DNA from: Paenibacillus_G elgii_A
Lineage (GTDB): Bacteria > Bacillota > Bacilli > Paenibacillales > NBRC-103111
DNA: 64,000 nt
Direction of reading: 5' to 3'
Assembly (NCBI GenBank): GCA_042219835.1
Contig: JBHJMN010000033.1
Location: forward strand, 1 to 64,000
Shown: positions 1-8,831 of the stretch, piece after piece
Numbering within the stretch: the stretch's first letter is position 1
How the letters are laid out: every line of letters begins with the position of its first letter
Notes under the pieces: generated by a model
Databases searched by the model: none
What the model was told of the DNA's origin: nothing
The model's input: only the letters and a program-made list of their open reading frames with translations
Position numbers and translations under genes: made by a program

Positions 1-262
1 CAGTATGAGCTTCAGATTAAATTAAAGTCTGTCAACATTTTTGTGAAAACTCGGAAGTACCAAAGTCTGGAGCCGGACTTAACATGGAACCTTCAGCGGG
101 CATGACGAGTCTGTCTTGCTCGTGCCCCTCCATGTAAAGTCCTTTAGCGGACATGTACGTGATGTTTGCATGCATGTGCCTCGATATGGATTTTTCGATA
201 TCGGGGCTTTTCTTCTTTTGAAGCGTCTTATTCATAACATAGGAAAAAAGAGGAGAGCGGTT
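1..262. other. Window edge, no supported gene
   Basis: No convincing gene. Short open frames on both strands lack ribosome sites and recognisable sequence. The stretch is less GC-rich than the core genes and leads into the methyltransferase remnant. Confidence 0.5.
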
Positions 263-620
263 GTGAAGCAGAACATTTATGTCAATGAAACTTTTTTTGA
301 AGGCTACAGATAGCTAAGGGAAACGGAATCCGGATTGAACGAGGTTTTGGAGCAACCGGCTCTCAGGGGGTTGCTTCCGGCGCTAAAGGATCTGTCTATT
401 TTGGAATTTGGCTGTGGCATGGGGCATTTTTCAAAATATTGCATAGAGCATGGTGCTGAGCGCGTTGTAGGTACCGATATTTCTGCCAAAATGTTGGACA
501 CGGCTAAAAGACTGCATGTTCACAAGAAGTATCGAATAGCGGTTGTCCGCAATCGAAAGACGCAAATACCAGTTTGATGGGAAGATTTAACGATTGGTCG
601 GGATTCGTCCCGCTAGATTT
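263..620 (+). pseudogene. Decayed class I SAM-dependent methyltransferase
   Basis: A GTG start at 263 with an upstream GAGAGCGG opens a frame that hits TAG at 311-313 and then continues in the same frame with LRETESGLNEVLEQPAL. The SAM-binding motif I follows (ILEFGCGMGHFSKYC) and then GTDISAKMLDTAKR, which is motif II. Near 530 the frame shifts: the next frame reads IE, stop, RLSAIE and later QFDGK, resembling the family's continuation, but again with stops. The rest of the enzyme, normally about 240 residues, is absent. What is seen is one nonsense codon, one frameshift and 3' loss, so this is a dead gene. The closest family would be a small-molecule methyltransferase (UbiE/Methyltransf_11 type). 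The substrate cannot be told. Confidence 0.75.
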
Positions 621-758
621 GGCAATCATACTCTTTACGAACAAGGTTGTATCCTATATATTAATATTGTGCATTAATTAAAGCTTTTTCCGCTATATGT
701 GATACAACGTTAAAAAGTCGATCCACTTGCAGGGGATATCGGGGGAGGAGAATTTGTC

Positions 759-2180
759 ATGGGAGTTCAAACAAGCGGGAGTTATACGATTATTTTGCGG
801 ATGGAGTCTGGACCGAATGTTCCGTTCATTCATATCGCGAATGCGATTCACGAAACTGGGGGCGAGATTGTCGCCGTCGATAACGTGAACCGAAGTAAAA
901 ATGTGACGATCCGCGATATTACGGTGAACGTGTCCAATGCGGAAAACGAAGCCTCCTTGATTAACAATGTGACCAAAGTGCCGGGAATTAAAATCATTAA
1001 CTTCTCCGACCGCACCTTCCTGATGCACTTAGGCGGCAAGCTTGAGGTTCATTCGAAAGTGCCGATCAAGAATCGGGACGATCTCTCCCATGTATATACC
1101 CCCGGTGTAGCCCGCGTTTGTATGGCGTTGCACGAAGACCCTGCCAAGGCGTATTCGCTGACAATCAAAAGAAATACGGTCGCGGTCGTCAGCGACGGGA
1201 CGGCCGTCCTCGGGCTCGGTGATATCGGGCCGATCGCGGCGATGCCGGTGATGGAAGGGAAAGCGATGCTGTTCAAGGAAATGGCGGGCATCGACTCGTT
1301 TCCGATTTGTTTGGATACGAAGGATACGGAAGAAATCATCCGGATTGTAAAAGCCATTGCGCCCGCGTTCGGCGGAATCAACCTGGAGGATATTTCCTCC
1401 CCTCGCTGCTTTGAAATTGAGGAACGGTTGAAGCAGGAGCTGGATATTCCGGTATTTCACGACGATCAGCATGGGACAGCCGTCGTCATGCTGGCGGGAC
1501 TGATTAACGCATTGAAATTGGTCGGCAAAAAGCTGACGGATATTAAAGTCGTCTTCAGCGGGATCGGCGCGGCCGGGGTGGCTTGTACCAAGATGCTGAT
1601 GGCCGCTGGGGTGACGAATATCATCGGCGCTTCGCGGTCCGTCGGGATCGTGCGCCGGGGTGAAACGTACAGCAATCCCATGTTTCAATGGTATGCCGAG
1701 CATACGAACCCGGGTAACATTGCGGGCACTTTAACGGACGCGATGCAGGATGCGGATGTATTTATCGGCCTGTCCGGTCCGGGCGTGATCGGGGTCGAGG
1801 ATTTGAAAAAAATGGCGAAAGATCCGATCGTATTTGCCTTGGCCAATCCGACGCCGGAGATCCTGCCGGAAATTGCGGAACCGTACGTTCGCGTGATGGC
1901 AACCGGAAGGTCGGATTACCCGAATCAACTCAATAATGTGCTGTGCTTCCCCGGCATTTTCAGAGGGGCATTGGATTGCCAGGCGACGACGATTAACGAG
2001 GAAATGAAGCTCGCCGCCGCTTACGCGATCGCCTCCACCGTGGAGGACGACGAATTGAACGAGCAGTATATCATTCCGAGCGTTTTTAACAGTCGTGTAG
2101 TGGAAGCGGTTAGAAAAAAAGTGACCCAAGCCGCTGTGGAAACCGGAGTGGCCCGCAAAATTCCGCACGAGTTTGCGTAA
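759..2180 (+). CDS. NAD(P)-dependent malic enzyme with N-terminal ACT domain
   Basis: Oxidative decarboxylation of L-malate to pyruvate in the cytoplasm, linking the citric acid cycle to pyruvate. The protein has 473 residues. Residues 1-85 form an ACT-like regulatory module (SYTIILRMES, HIANAIHETGGEIVAVD). The catalytic malic domain runs from about 95 (SHVYTPGVARVC, then the LGLGDIGPIAAMPVMEGKA motif and the metal-site FHDDQHGT). The NAD(P)-binding Rossmann domain carries GIGAAGVACTKML. The length fits the shorter bacterial malic enzymes plus ACT. The start is ATG 759 behind GGGGGAGGAG. The gene is monocistronic, with a terminator just downstream. The ACT domain suggests allosteric control by a small ligand, which is inference. 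Cofactor preference cannot be read from the sequence. Confidence 0.93.
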   Translation: MGVQTSGSYTIILRMESGPNVPFIHIANAIHETGGEIVAVDNVNRSKNVTIRDITVNVSNAENEASLINNVTKVPGIKIINFSDRTFLMHLGGKLEVHSKVPIKNRDDLSHVYTPGVARVCMALHEDPAKAYSLTIKRNTVAVVSDGTAVLGLGDIGPIAAMPVMEGKAMLFKEMAGIDSFPICLDTKDTEEIIRIVKAIAPAFGGINLEDISSPRCFEIEERLKQELDIPVFHDDQHGTAVVMLAGLINALKLVGKKLTDIKVVFSGIGAAGVACTKMLMAAGVTNIIGASRSVGIVRRGETYSNPMFQWYAEHTNPGNIAGTLTDAMQDADVFIGLSGPGVIGVEDLKKMAKDPIVFALANPTPEILPEIAEPYVRVMATGRSDYPNQLNNVLCFPGIFRGALDCQATTINEEMKLAAAYAIASTVEDDELNEQYIIPSVFNSRVVEAVRKKVTQAAVETGVARKIPHEFA

Positions 2181-2240
2181 TTCGGTTACCCCGGCATCAG
2201 CTGGTAAGGACTCGATATTGTATTAGCTAACTTTAAAAGC

Positions 2241-2276
2241 AAAAACAGCTCCACTCCTTCCGAAGCGGGGCTGTTT
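2241..2276 (+). terminator. Terminator after malic enzyme
   Basis: An inverted repeat AACAGCTCC / GGGGCTGTT closes a short loop and is preceded by an A-run. The T-run is weak (TTT). Confidence 0.6.
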
Positions 2277-2302
2277 AGGTTCCAGAAGTTTCCTAAGCCC
2301 CA

Positions 2303-2331
2303 TTGACAGTAGCTCCAGAATCCCCTATCCT
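2303..2331 (+). promoter_or_regulatory. Sigma-A promoter of the marR-ABC operon
   Basis: TTGACA at 2303-2308, a 17-base spacer and TATCCT at 2326-2331. The transcript start would fall at about 2338, exactly where the candidate operator begins. Confidence 0.7.
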
Positions 2332-2338
2332 GAAATTA

Positions 2339-2356
2339 TTTAGCCGACAAACTAAA
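2339..2356 (+). promoter_or_regulatory. Candidate MarR operator, copy 1
   Basis: The 18-mer has TTTAG/CTAAA arms and contains TTAGCCGACAAAC (2340-2352), close to the perfect palindrome GTTAGTCGACTAAC. It sits at the predicted transcript start, a repression position, and precedes the GGAGG of marR. Confidence 0.55.
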
Positions 2357-2369
2357 AGGAGGACTCCCC

Positions 2370-2816
2370 ATGTCGCATGACGATTCGCTGACCCGCTTGA
2401 TGCGGCATGTGCTCAAGCTTCACCGGCACAGCGTCGATCTGATGATTCAGAAATACGACGTCTTTCCCGGACAGCCTCCGCTGCTCATGCGGTTGTCGGA
2501 GCGGGACGGGCAGAGCCAGAAAGAGCTGGCGGACAGCATGCTCATCAAGCCGCCTACGTTAACCGTGATGATCAACCGCATGGAGAAGACGGGGCTCGTC
2601 GAGCGGAAGCCGGACCCGGACGATCAGCGCGTGTCCCGCGTCTATTTGACCGGGAAAGGGCGGCAAGCCGCCGCCGGCGTGCAGGAAGCGCTGCAGGTAT
2701 TGGAGGCGAAATGCTTCGAGCATTTTAGCCCCGAGGAAAAAATGCTGTTCCGGCGGCTGCTGCGGCAGGTTCGCGACGACTTGGAGACGTTTCAACGACA
2801 TTTCAAAGATAAATAG
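2370..2816 (+). CDS. MarR-family transcriptional regulator
   Basis: A 148-residue winged-helix repressor. The wing and recognition region reads SQKELADSMLIKPPTLTVMINRMEKTGLVERKPDPDDQRVSRVYLT, with the classic DxRxxR-like DDQRVSRVYLT turn. MarR proteins bind palindromes as dimers and let go on binding a ligand. The gene is first in a three-gene operon with a heterodimeric ABC exporter, a common arrangement for an autorepressed drug- or metabolite-efflux locus. The start is ATG 2370 behind AAAGGAGGAC. The same 13-base motif lies before this gene and before the next, so autoregulation is likely (inferred). Confidence 0.9.
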   Translation: MSHDDSLTRLMRHVLKLHRHSVDLMIQKYDVFPGQPPLLMRLSERDGQSQKELADSMLIKPPTLTVMINRMEKTGLVERKPDPDDQRVSRVYLTGKGRQAAAGVQEALQVLEAKCFEHFSPEEKMLFRRLLRQVRDDLETFQRHFKDK

Positions 2817-2829
2817 TTAGCCGACAAAC
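2817..2829 (+). promoter_or_regulatory. Candidate MarR operator, copy 2
   Basis: An exact repeat of TTAGCCGACAAAC directly after the marR stop, followed like copy 1 by a GGAGGAC ribosome-site stretch. It could give MarR separate control of the transporter genes, or it may be a duplicated leader. Confidence 0.45.
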
Positions 2830-2857
2830 AAGCGGAGGACAACTCAATCGGAGGAAA

Positions 2858-4627
2858 ATGAACGTGTGGAAGCTTAGAACCTACTTGAAGCCTTATACAT
2901 GGGCTGCGCTGCTCGCGCCTCTGTTTATGGTGCTGGAGGTGTGCATGGATCTGCTGCAGCCGAAGCTAATGGCGAGCGTCATCAACGAAGGCGTCGTGCG
3001 CAGCGATCTGGCGCACATTTGGCATACGGGTCTGCTGATGATCGGCGCTGCGCTCGTCGGACTGCTCGGCGGTGCGGGCTGCACGATTTATTCCAGCCGG
3101 GCGGCGCTCGGGTTTGGGGCGGATCTGCGTCTCAGCCTGTTTCAAAAAGTACAGACCTTTTCGTTCGACAATTTGGACCGGCTGACGACGGGATCGCTTG
3201 TCACCCGGCTGACAGGGGATGTCATGCAGGTGCAGAACCAGGTTCAGATGCTGCTGCGCGTCATGGTTCGCAGCGCGTCGCTGGCGGTCGGCAGCATCGC
3301 GATGATGATCGCGCTCAGTCCTCGCCTCTCGCTGATGCTGCTTGTGATGGTGCCGCTCCTGATTGTCATTTTGTACACGCTGATCCGGCTGTCCGTTCCG
3401 CTGTTCGGCCGGGTGCAGGAAAAGCTGGACGGGCTGAACACGGTGCTTCAGGAGAACCTCAAGGGCATTCGCGTGGTGAAAGCGTTCGTCCGGTCGGCCG
3501 TCGAGCGCGAGCGCTACGGGAAGGCGAATCGGGATCATCTGGAGGTCGCTCTGAAAGCGGCAAGAACCGTTGCCGCCAATATGCCGCTCCTGATGCTGGT
3601 GCTGAACGCAGGCATCGTGGCCGTGCTCTGGTACGGAGGCGCACAGACGTGGGAAGGCGCGATGCCGGTCGGCGACCTGATTGCGTACCTCAGCTATATG
3701 TCGCAGCTCCTCTTTTCCCTGCTGTCCGTCGGCATGCTGCTGATTTCGTTCTCCCGGGCCAAAGCGTCGGCGGACCGCATCTACGAGGTGCTGGAGACAC
3801 AGCCGGGCATCGCGGAAGCTGAACAGGCCAAGGCCGGAGCGATCCGGGCCGGACACGTGAGGTTCGAGCAGGTATCGTTCTCGTTCGATCCGGGGAAGAC
3901 CGCCTTCGTGCTGAAAGACATCAGCTTTGCCGTCGAGCCGGGCCAGACGGTCGGCATTCTCGGTGCGACCGGCTCGGGCAAATCGTCCTTGGTCGGCCTG
4001 ATCCCAAGGCTGTTCGATGCGACGGAGGGCCGGGTATTAATCGACGGTACCGATGTGAGAGCCATCGACTCTAAGCATTTGCGCAGTCAAGTCGGCATCG
4101 TGCTGCAGCAAGCGATCTTGTTCAGCGGCACGATTCGCGACAACATCCGCTACGGGCGGCCGGACGCTTCGCAGGAGGAAGTCGAGGCGTCGGCCCGGGC
4201 GGCGCAGGCTCATGAATTTATCGAACGAATGCCGGACGGCTACGATACGGAGCTGGGCCAGCGGGGCGTCAACCTGTCGGGCGGCCAAAAGCAGCGTCTA
4301 TCCATCGCGCGGGCGCTGCTGCTCCGGTCCAAAATTCTTATTCTCGACGACAGTACGAGCGCCGTCGATCTGGTGACGGAAGCCCGCATCCGCGAGTCTC
4401 TGGAAGCTTTGAAGAGCGAAACGACCTGCATCGTCATCGCCCAGCGCATTGCGTCGGTGACGGAGGCCGATCTGATCCTCGTGCTGGAGGACGGCGCGAT
4501 TGCCGCCCGGGGCACGCATCAGGAGCTGCTGCGGTGCAGCGCGATTTACCGCGATATTTACCGCTCCCAGCACGGAAAGGAGGCGAGCGCCCGTGACACC
4601 TCAAGCTCAACCCTCAGTCCGTCCTGA
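2858..4627 (+). CDS. ABC exporter half-transporter, degenerate-site subunit
   Basis: 589 residues. An N-terminal six-helix type-IV exporter membrane domain (about 1-310) is followed by a nucleotide-binding domain: Walker A GATGSGKSS, signature LSGGQKQR, Walker B ILILDDSTSAVD. The catalytic Glu after Walker B is Asp, and the H-loop His is Gln (VIAQRIASV), so this subunit supplies the non-catalytic half-site in a heterodimer, as in the YfiBC, BmrCD and LmrCD families. The start is ATG 2858 behind CGGAGGAAA. The next gene overlaps its end, which couples synthesis of the two halves. The likely role is export of drugs or hydrophobic compounds across the membrane. The substrate is unknown. Confidence 0.9.
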   Translation: MNVWKLRTYLKPYTWAALLAPLFMVLEVCMDLLQPKLMASVINEGVVRSDLAHIWHTGLLMIGAALVGLLGGAGCTIYSSRAALGFGADLRLSLFQKVQTFSFDNLDRLTTGSLVTRLTGDVMQVQNQVQMLLRVMVRSASLAVGSIAMMIALSPRLSLMLLVMVPLLIVILYTLIRLSVPLFGRVQEKLDGLNTVLQENLKGIRVVKAFVRSAVERERYGKANRDHLEVALKAARTVAANMPLLMLVLNAGIVAVLWYGGAQTWEGAMPVGDLIAYLSYMSQLLFSLLSVGMLLISFSRAKASADRIYEVLETQPGIAEAEQAKAGAIRAGHVRFEQVSFSFDPGKTAFVLKDISFAVEPGQTVGILGATGSGKSSLVGLIPRLFDATEGRVLIDGTDVRAIDSKHLRSQVGIVLQQAILFSGTIRDNIRYGRPDASQEEVEASARAAQAHEFIERMPDGYDTELGQRGVNLSGGQKQRLSIARALLLRSKILILDDSTSAVDLVTEARIRESLEALKSETTCIVIAQRIASVTEADLILVLEDGAIAARGTHQELLRCSAIYRDIYRSQHGKEASARDTSSSTLSPS

Positions 4628-6440
4628 CGGAAAAAAAACCGCGGACCTTCCGGCGGCCGCGTTCGGATTCGGACGCCGGGGCGAACCGGCGCCCAAGGTA
4701 AGGGCGAAGAACACCCGGGCTGCAATTCGGCGGCTGTGGGGGTATCTGAAGCGGCAGCGGGCTGCCTTGACCGGTGTCATCGCGCTTGTACTGATCGGGC
4801 TCGCGCTGTCGCTTGCAGGACCGTATCTGATCGGGACGGCGATCGATCGCTATATTACACTTCACGATCCGAACGGCCTGCTGTGGCTGTGCGTCCTTCT
4901 GCTGGCCGTCTATATCGGCGGCAGCGCCGTTTCATGGCTGCAAACATACGTTATGTCCGGCATTGCCGGGCGGACGGTGTGGGAGCTGCGGCGCGACCTG
5001 TTTGCCCATATGCAGGAGCTCCCGGTGCGATTCTTCGACAAGACGCCGCACGGAGAGCTGATGAGCCGCACGACGAACGACATCGACAACGTCTCGAACA
5101 CGCTGAACCAAAGCTTGCTACAGCTCATCATGAGCGTCGTCATGCTGCTCGGCTCGCTGACGATGATGCTGCTGCTGAACGGATGGCTGACGCTTGTGGC
5201 GCTCGTGATCATTCCGCTTGTCACCTTGGTTGCCCGGCAAATCGGCAAGCGCACCAAAAGCCAATTCAAGGAACAGCAGCGCCATCTCGGCGAGCTGAAC
5301 GGCTTCATCGAAGAGACGATATCCGGACAGAAGGTCGTCAAAATCTACAACCGTGAGGAGCTGGCGGCGCAGCAGTTCCAAGAGATAAACGTCAGGCTGC
5401 GGCAGGCGGGGACGCGGGCGCAAATTTTTTCCGGCATGATGGGCCCGTTCATGAACCTGTTGAACCATACGAGCTTCATTTTGCTGGCGGTCGCCGGAGG
5501 CTGGATGGCGTACAACGGCTGGACGACGATCGGAGTCATCGTCAGCTTTCTGAATTACTCCAAGCAGTTCAGCGGTCCGGTCAACGAGCTGGCGAACCAG
5601 TACAATATGATTCAATCCGGCGTCGCCGGAGCGGAACGGGTATTCGAAGTTTTGGATACCGACACGGAATTCGGCAACGAGGATGGCCGGAAGCTGCAAG
5701 AAACCATCCGCGGGGAAGTCGAGTTCGACCGGGTGACGTTCGGTTACGGTGACACGCCGGTTTTACGGGATGTATCGTTCGCTGTTCAGCCGGGGCAAGT
5801 CGTCGCCTTGGTCGGTCCGACCGGCTCGGGCAAGACGACGATCATGAACCTGCTCACCCGCTTCTACGAAATTTCAGCAGGGACGATCCGGATCGACGGG
5901 AAAGATATCCGGGAACGGGACAAAAACAGCCTCAGAAGCCGTCTCGGCATGGTGCTGCAGGACGCGCATCTGTTCTCCGGCACGATTCGCGACAACATCC
6001 GGTACGGGAGGCTGGACGCGACGGAGGAGGAGATTCGGTCGGCGGCCAAGCTGGCGAACGCGGACGGCTTCATCCGCAAGCTGCCCCAAGGGTACGACAC
6101 GCCGCTCTCGGCGGAAGGCGGCAATCTGAGCCATGGGCAGCGTCAGCTGCTTACGATTGCCAGAGCGATTCTATCCGATCCGTCCATTCTGATACTGGAC
6201 GAAGCGACCAGCAGCGTCGATACGCGTACGGAGATGCACATTCAGGAAGCGATGAAGGCGCTCATGCAAGGGCGGACCAGCTTCGTCATCGCCCACCGGC
6301 TCAGCACGATACAGGAGGCCGACCTGATTCTCGTCGTGCGCGGAGGCGAGATCGTCGAGCGGGGCACACACGAGCAGCTTTTGGCGCTGCAAGGGTTATA
6401 TGCCGAGATGCATGCCAATCCGTCGGCCGACACCGATTAA
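4593..6440 (+). CDS. ABC exporter half-transporter, catalytic subunit
   Basis: 615 residues from GTG 4593, chosen because AAAGGAGG lies just upstream; an earlier in-frame start would overlap the previous gene by over 120 bases. The chosen start overlaps it by 35. After a 60-residue hydrophilic leader come six membrane helices and a nucleotide-binding domain: Walker A GPTGSGKTT, Walker B ILILDEATSSVD with the catalytic Glu, and H-loop VIAHRLSTI. The signature is LSHGQRQ rather than LSGGQ. This mirrors the partner: intact Walker B and H-loop here, intact signature there, so the heterodimer has one good and one poor ATP site. It resembles B. subtilis YfiC. A terminator follows. Confidence 0.9.
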   Translation: MTPQAQPSVRPDGKKTADLPAAAFGFGRRGEPAPKVRAKNTRAAIRRLWGYLKRQRAALTGVIALVLIGLALSLAGPYLIGTAIDRYITLHDPNGLLWLCVLLLAVYIGGSAVSWLQTYVMSGIAGRTVWELRRDLFAHMQELPVRFFDKTPHGELMSRTTNDIDNVSNTLNQSLLQLIMSVVMLLGSLTMMLLLNGWLTLVALVIIPLVTLVARQIGKRTKSQFKEQQRHLGELNGFIEETISGQKVVKIYNREELAAQQFQEINVRLRQAGTRAQIFSGMMGPFMNLLNHTSFILLAVAGGWMAYNGWTTIGVIVSFLNYSKQFSGPVNELANQYNMIQSGVAGAERVFEVLDTDTEFGNEDGRKLQETIRGEVEFDRVTFGYGDTPVLRDVSFAVQPGQVVALVGPTGSGKTTIMNLLTRFYEISAGTIRIDGKDIRERDKNSLRSRLGMVLQDAHLFSGTIRDNIRYGRLDATEEEIRSAAKLANADGFIRKLPQGYDTPLSAEGGNLSHGQRQLLTIARAILSDPSILILDEATSSVDTRTEMHIQEAMKALMQGRTSFVIAHRLSTIQEADLILVVRGGEIVERGTHEQLLALQGLYAEMHANPSADTD

Positions 6441-6446
6441 AACAAA

Positions 6447-6487
6447 GTCTCAATCTTCGACATTTTTTGGAGATTGAGGCTTTTTTT
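6447..6487 (+). terminator. Terminator of the marR-ABC operon
   Basis: Stem GTCTCAATCT / AGATTGAGGC, with T7 after the right arm. Confidence 0.85.
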
Positions 6488-6526
6488 ATCGGAATATTGC
6501 ATAAACTTTAATTCTAAAAATTTTCG

Positions 6527-6555
6527 TTGAAAAACATCGACTTCTATGATAATTT
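6527..6555 (+). promoter_or_regulatory. Promoter of the efe operon
   Basis: TTGAAA, a 17-base spacer and TAATTT. The Fur box starts 7 bases after the -10 element, so bound Fur would block the start site. Confidence 0.6.
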
Positions 6556-6561
6556 ATCCGT

Positions 6562-6580
6562 GAGAATAATTATCATTATC
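6562..6580 (+). promoter_or_regulatory. Fur box
   Basis: GAGAATAATTATCATTATC matches the 19-base consensus GATAATGATAATCATTATC at 16 positions. It lies between promoter and efeM and predicts iron-repressed expression. Confidence 0.85.
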
Positions 6581-6623
6581 ATGGAATGAATCCATAATGA
6601 TAGGTAAAAGGGAGATTGAATTT

Positions 6624-7496
6624 ATGTCGAAGACGTTCACGGCCGTTTCCTCCATCGTGCTTTGCTCTGCGCTGCTGCTTGCCGGATGTGGTGAGAGTAC
6701 CAAGAAAGCAGCCCAGCCTGCGGCTGCGCCGTCTGCAAGCGATGCGGGCGCGAAACCGGCAGCTGCGGCGGTAGATTTTAAAAATGCAACGGAGCAGTAC
6801 CGCAAGTTTGTCATTGAGCAGTGCGATGCGTTCGTCAAAGCAACGGGCGAATTCACGGCGGCGGTCAAATCCGGCGATTTGAAAAAAAGCCAGGAGCTGT
6901 ACGCCCCGACCCGGATGTTCTACGAGCGGATCGAGCCGATTGCCGAAGCGCTCGGCGATCTTGACCCGAACATCGATGCGAGGGAAGGCGACGTGGACGA
7001 GAAGGAGTGGCGGGGCTTCCACCGGCTTGAGAAAGCGCTCTGGGCCGAGCAATCGACCAAAGGCATGGAAGAGACGGCCGACCGTCTGCTAAGCGACAGC
7101 AAGCTGCTGCGGGCGAAGGTCGAGACGGTGGACATTGAGGCGAATATGCTGGTTACCGGCGCCGTGGAGCTGCTGAACGAAGTGTCGGCCACGAAGGTGA
7201 CCGGAGAAGAGGAACGTTATTCCCATACGGATCTGTACGATTTCGCTGCAAACGTCGAGGGAGCGAACAAAATTTTCGAGCTTTTGAAGCCGGAGCTGGA
7301 GAAAAAGGATGCGAACTTGGCAAAAACGATCGAGACGCGTTTCGCGGAATTGACCCAAGCGCTCGCGCCGTTCAAGAAAGACAGCGGATACGTGACATAC
7401 ACGGAGCTGACGCAAGAGCAGACCAAGAAGCTGAGCCAAGCCATCGACGCGCTGGCAGAGCCGTTGTCGGGCATGGGCAAGCTGCTGGGGGCGTAA
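6624..7496 (+). CDS. Iron-uptake lipoprotein EfeM/EfeO (imelysin M75 domain)
   Basis: 290 residues; the start is ATG 6624 behind AAAGGGAG. A lipoprotein signal ends in LLLAGC, so the protein would be anchored on the outer face of the membrane. After an Ala-rich linker the M75 (imelysin-like) domain begins near residue 50 and contains the HxxE metal motif in FHRLEKALW. There is no cupredoxin domain, which makes it the EfeM form. It is thought to capture iron for the EfeU permease together with the EfeB peroxidase. It is first gene of efeM-efeB-efeU behind a Fur box, and efeB starts 3 bases after its stop. Confidence 0.92.
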   Translation: MSKTFTAVSSIVLCSALLLAGCGESTKKAAQPAAAPSASDAGAKPAAAAVDFKNATEQYRKFVIEQCDAFVKATGEFTAAVKSGDLKKSQELYAPTRMFYERIEPIAEALGDLDPNIDAREGDVDEKEWRGFHRLEKALWAEQSTKGMEETADRLLSDSKLLRAKVETVDIEANMLVTGAVELLNEVSATKVTGEEERYSHTDLYDFAANVEGANKIFELLKPELEKKDANLAKTIETRFAELTQALAPFKKDSGYVTYTELTQEQTKKLSQAIDALAEPLSGMGKLLGA

Positions 7497-7499
7497 TCC

Positions 7500-8831
7500 A
7501 TGGATGAGGCGAATAGACAGGTGACGGAAAAAGGCCCGGAAGGCAAAAAGTCGCACAACGGGCAGGGCAGCTCATCCATCAGCCGCCGCGACCTGCTCAA
7601 GCTGGCCGGGGCCGGAGGAGTCGGACTGCTGCTCGGATCGGTCGGCGTCGGCGGCGTTTGGGCGGGGACAACAAAGCTGGCGTCTCCGGCTTCCACCTCG
7701 GGCGTTAATGCCGGGCCGAAGCAGGCGATCCCGTTCTACGATGCGCACCAGGCGGGCATTGTGACGCCTGCGCAGGATTTTATTTGCTTTGCGGCCTTCG
7801 ATCTGACGACCGCGAAGCTGTCCGAAGTCAAGGACTTGTTCCGCCGTTGGACGGAAGCCGCAGCGAAAATGACGGCTGGGCAACCGGTCGGCGGCGAGGA
7901 GGATCAGCCGAGTATGCCGCCTGCAGATACGGGCGAAGCGGTGGGGCTGCATCCGTGCCGGACGACGATTACGTTCGGCGTCGGCGTCTCCATGTTCGAC
8001 GGCCGGTTCGGGCTGGGGGCCAAGCGGCCGGAGGCGCTGGCGGATTTGCCCCGCTTTGGCGGAGACAGTCTGCGGCCCGAATGGTGCGGCGGGGATATCG
8101 GCGTGCAGGTGTGCGCGGACGATTTGCAGGTCGCCTTCCATGCGCTGCGCAACCTGACGAGGCTTGCCCGGGGCGTCGCCGTGCTGCGCTGGACCCAGGA
8201 AGGCTTTCAGCGGACGGGCGGGTCCGGTCCGGCAGGCGAGACGCCTCGCAACTTGCTGGGCTTCAAGGACGGAACGGGTAATCCGGATATCCATGACAAG
8301 CAAGCGATGAACGATATCGTCTGGGTGCAGCCTTCAGAGCAGCCCGCATGGATGAGCGGCGGCAGCTACATGGTCGTCCGGCGAATCCGGATGCGCATCG
8401 AGGTGTGGGATCGTTCCACGCTTAGCGATCAGGAAGCGACGTTCGGGAGATACCGGAGCAGCGGAGCGCCCTTGGGGGCGAAGAACGAGTTCGACCCGCT
8501 GGCGCTGGATGCCAAGGACGAAGCCGGTCAGCCGCTCATCCCGCTCACCGCGCATGCTCGACTGGCGCATGGCGAGCAGCCGGCGGAAAAAATTTTGCGC
8601 CGTTCGTATTCCTACTCCAGCGGCATCGACCGTCAAACGGGTCAGTTGGACGCCGGGCTGTTATTCATCTGCTACCAACGGGACCCGAGAATCCAATTTG
8701 TCCCGATCCAGCAGCGTCTCGCAAAGCGCGACAAGCTGAACGAATATATCGTGCATGTCGGCAGCGCGCTGTTTGCCTGTTTTCCGGGCGCGCGGCAAGG
8801 CGGGTACATCGGGGAGGGGCTGTTCGAATGA
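7500..8831 (+). CDS. EfeB Dyp-type haem peroxidase/deferrochelatase, Tat-exported
   Basis: 443 residues. The N-terminus has a twin-arginine signal (SRRDLLKLAGAGGVG and a hydrophobic run), so the folded haem protein should leave by the Tat route. The Dyp domain shows the GxxDG motif in GFKDGTGN and a likely proximal His in ARLAHGEQ, followed by ILRRSYSYSSG. In the EfeUOB system this enzyme oxidises ferrous iron, or acts on haem, outside the cell. The gene sits between efeM and efeU; its stop overlaps the efeU start (ATGA at 8828-8831), so the operon is translationally coupled. Confidence 0.93.
   Translation: MDEANRQVTEKGPEGKKSHNGQGSSSISRRDLLKLAGAGGVGLLLGSVGVGGVWAGTTKLASPASTSGVNAGPKQAIPFYDAHQAGIVTPAQDFICFAAFDLTTAKLSEVKDLFRRWTEAAAKMTAGQPVGGEEDQPSMPPADTGEAVGLHPCRTTITFGVGVSMFDGRFGLGAKRPEALADLPRFGGDSLRPEWCGGDIGVQVCADDLQVAFHALRNLTRLARGVAVLRWTQEGFQRTGGSGPAGETPRNLLGFKDGTGNPDIHDKQAMNDIVWVQPSEQPAWMSGGSYMVVRRIRMRIEVWDRSTLSDQEATFGRYRSSGAPLGAKNEFDPLALDAKDEAGQPLIPLTAHARLAHGEQPAEKILRRSYSYSSGIDRQTGQLDAGLLFICYQRDPRIQFVPIQQRLAKRDKLNEYIVHVGSALFACFPGARQGGYIGEGLFE

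Noticed and set aside
32..235. A leftward 67-codon frame at the window edge
   Set aside because: No ribosome site or recognisable motif.
2899..3822. A 307-codon frame inside the first ABC gene
   Set aside because: Ala/Gly/Arg-rich out-of-frame reading of a clear transporter gene.
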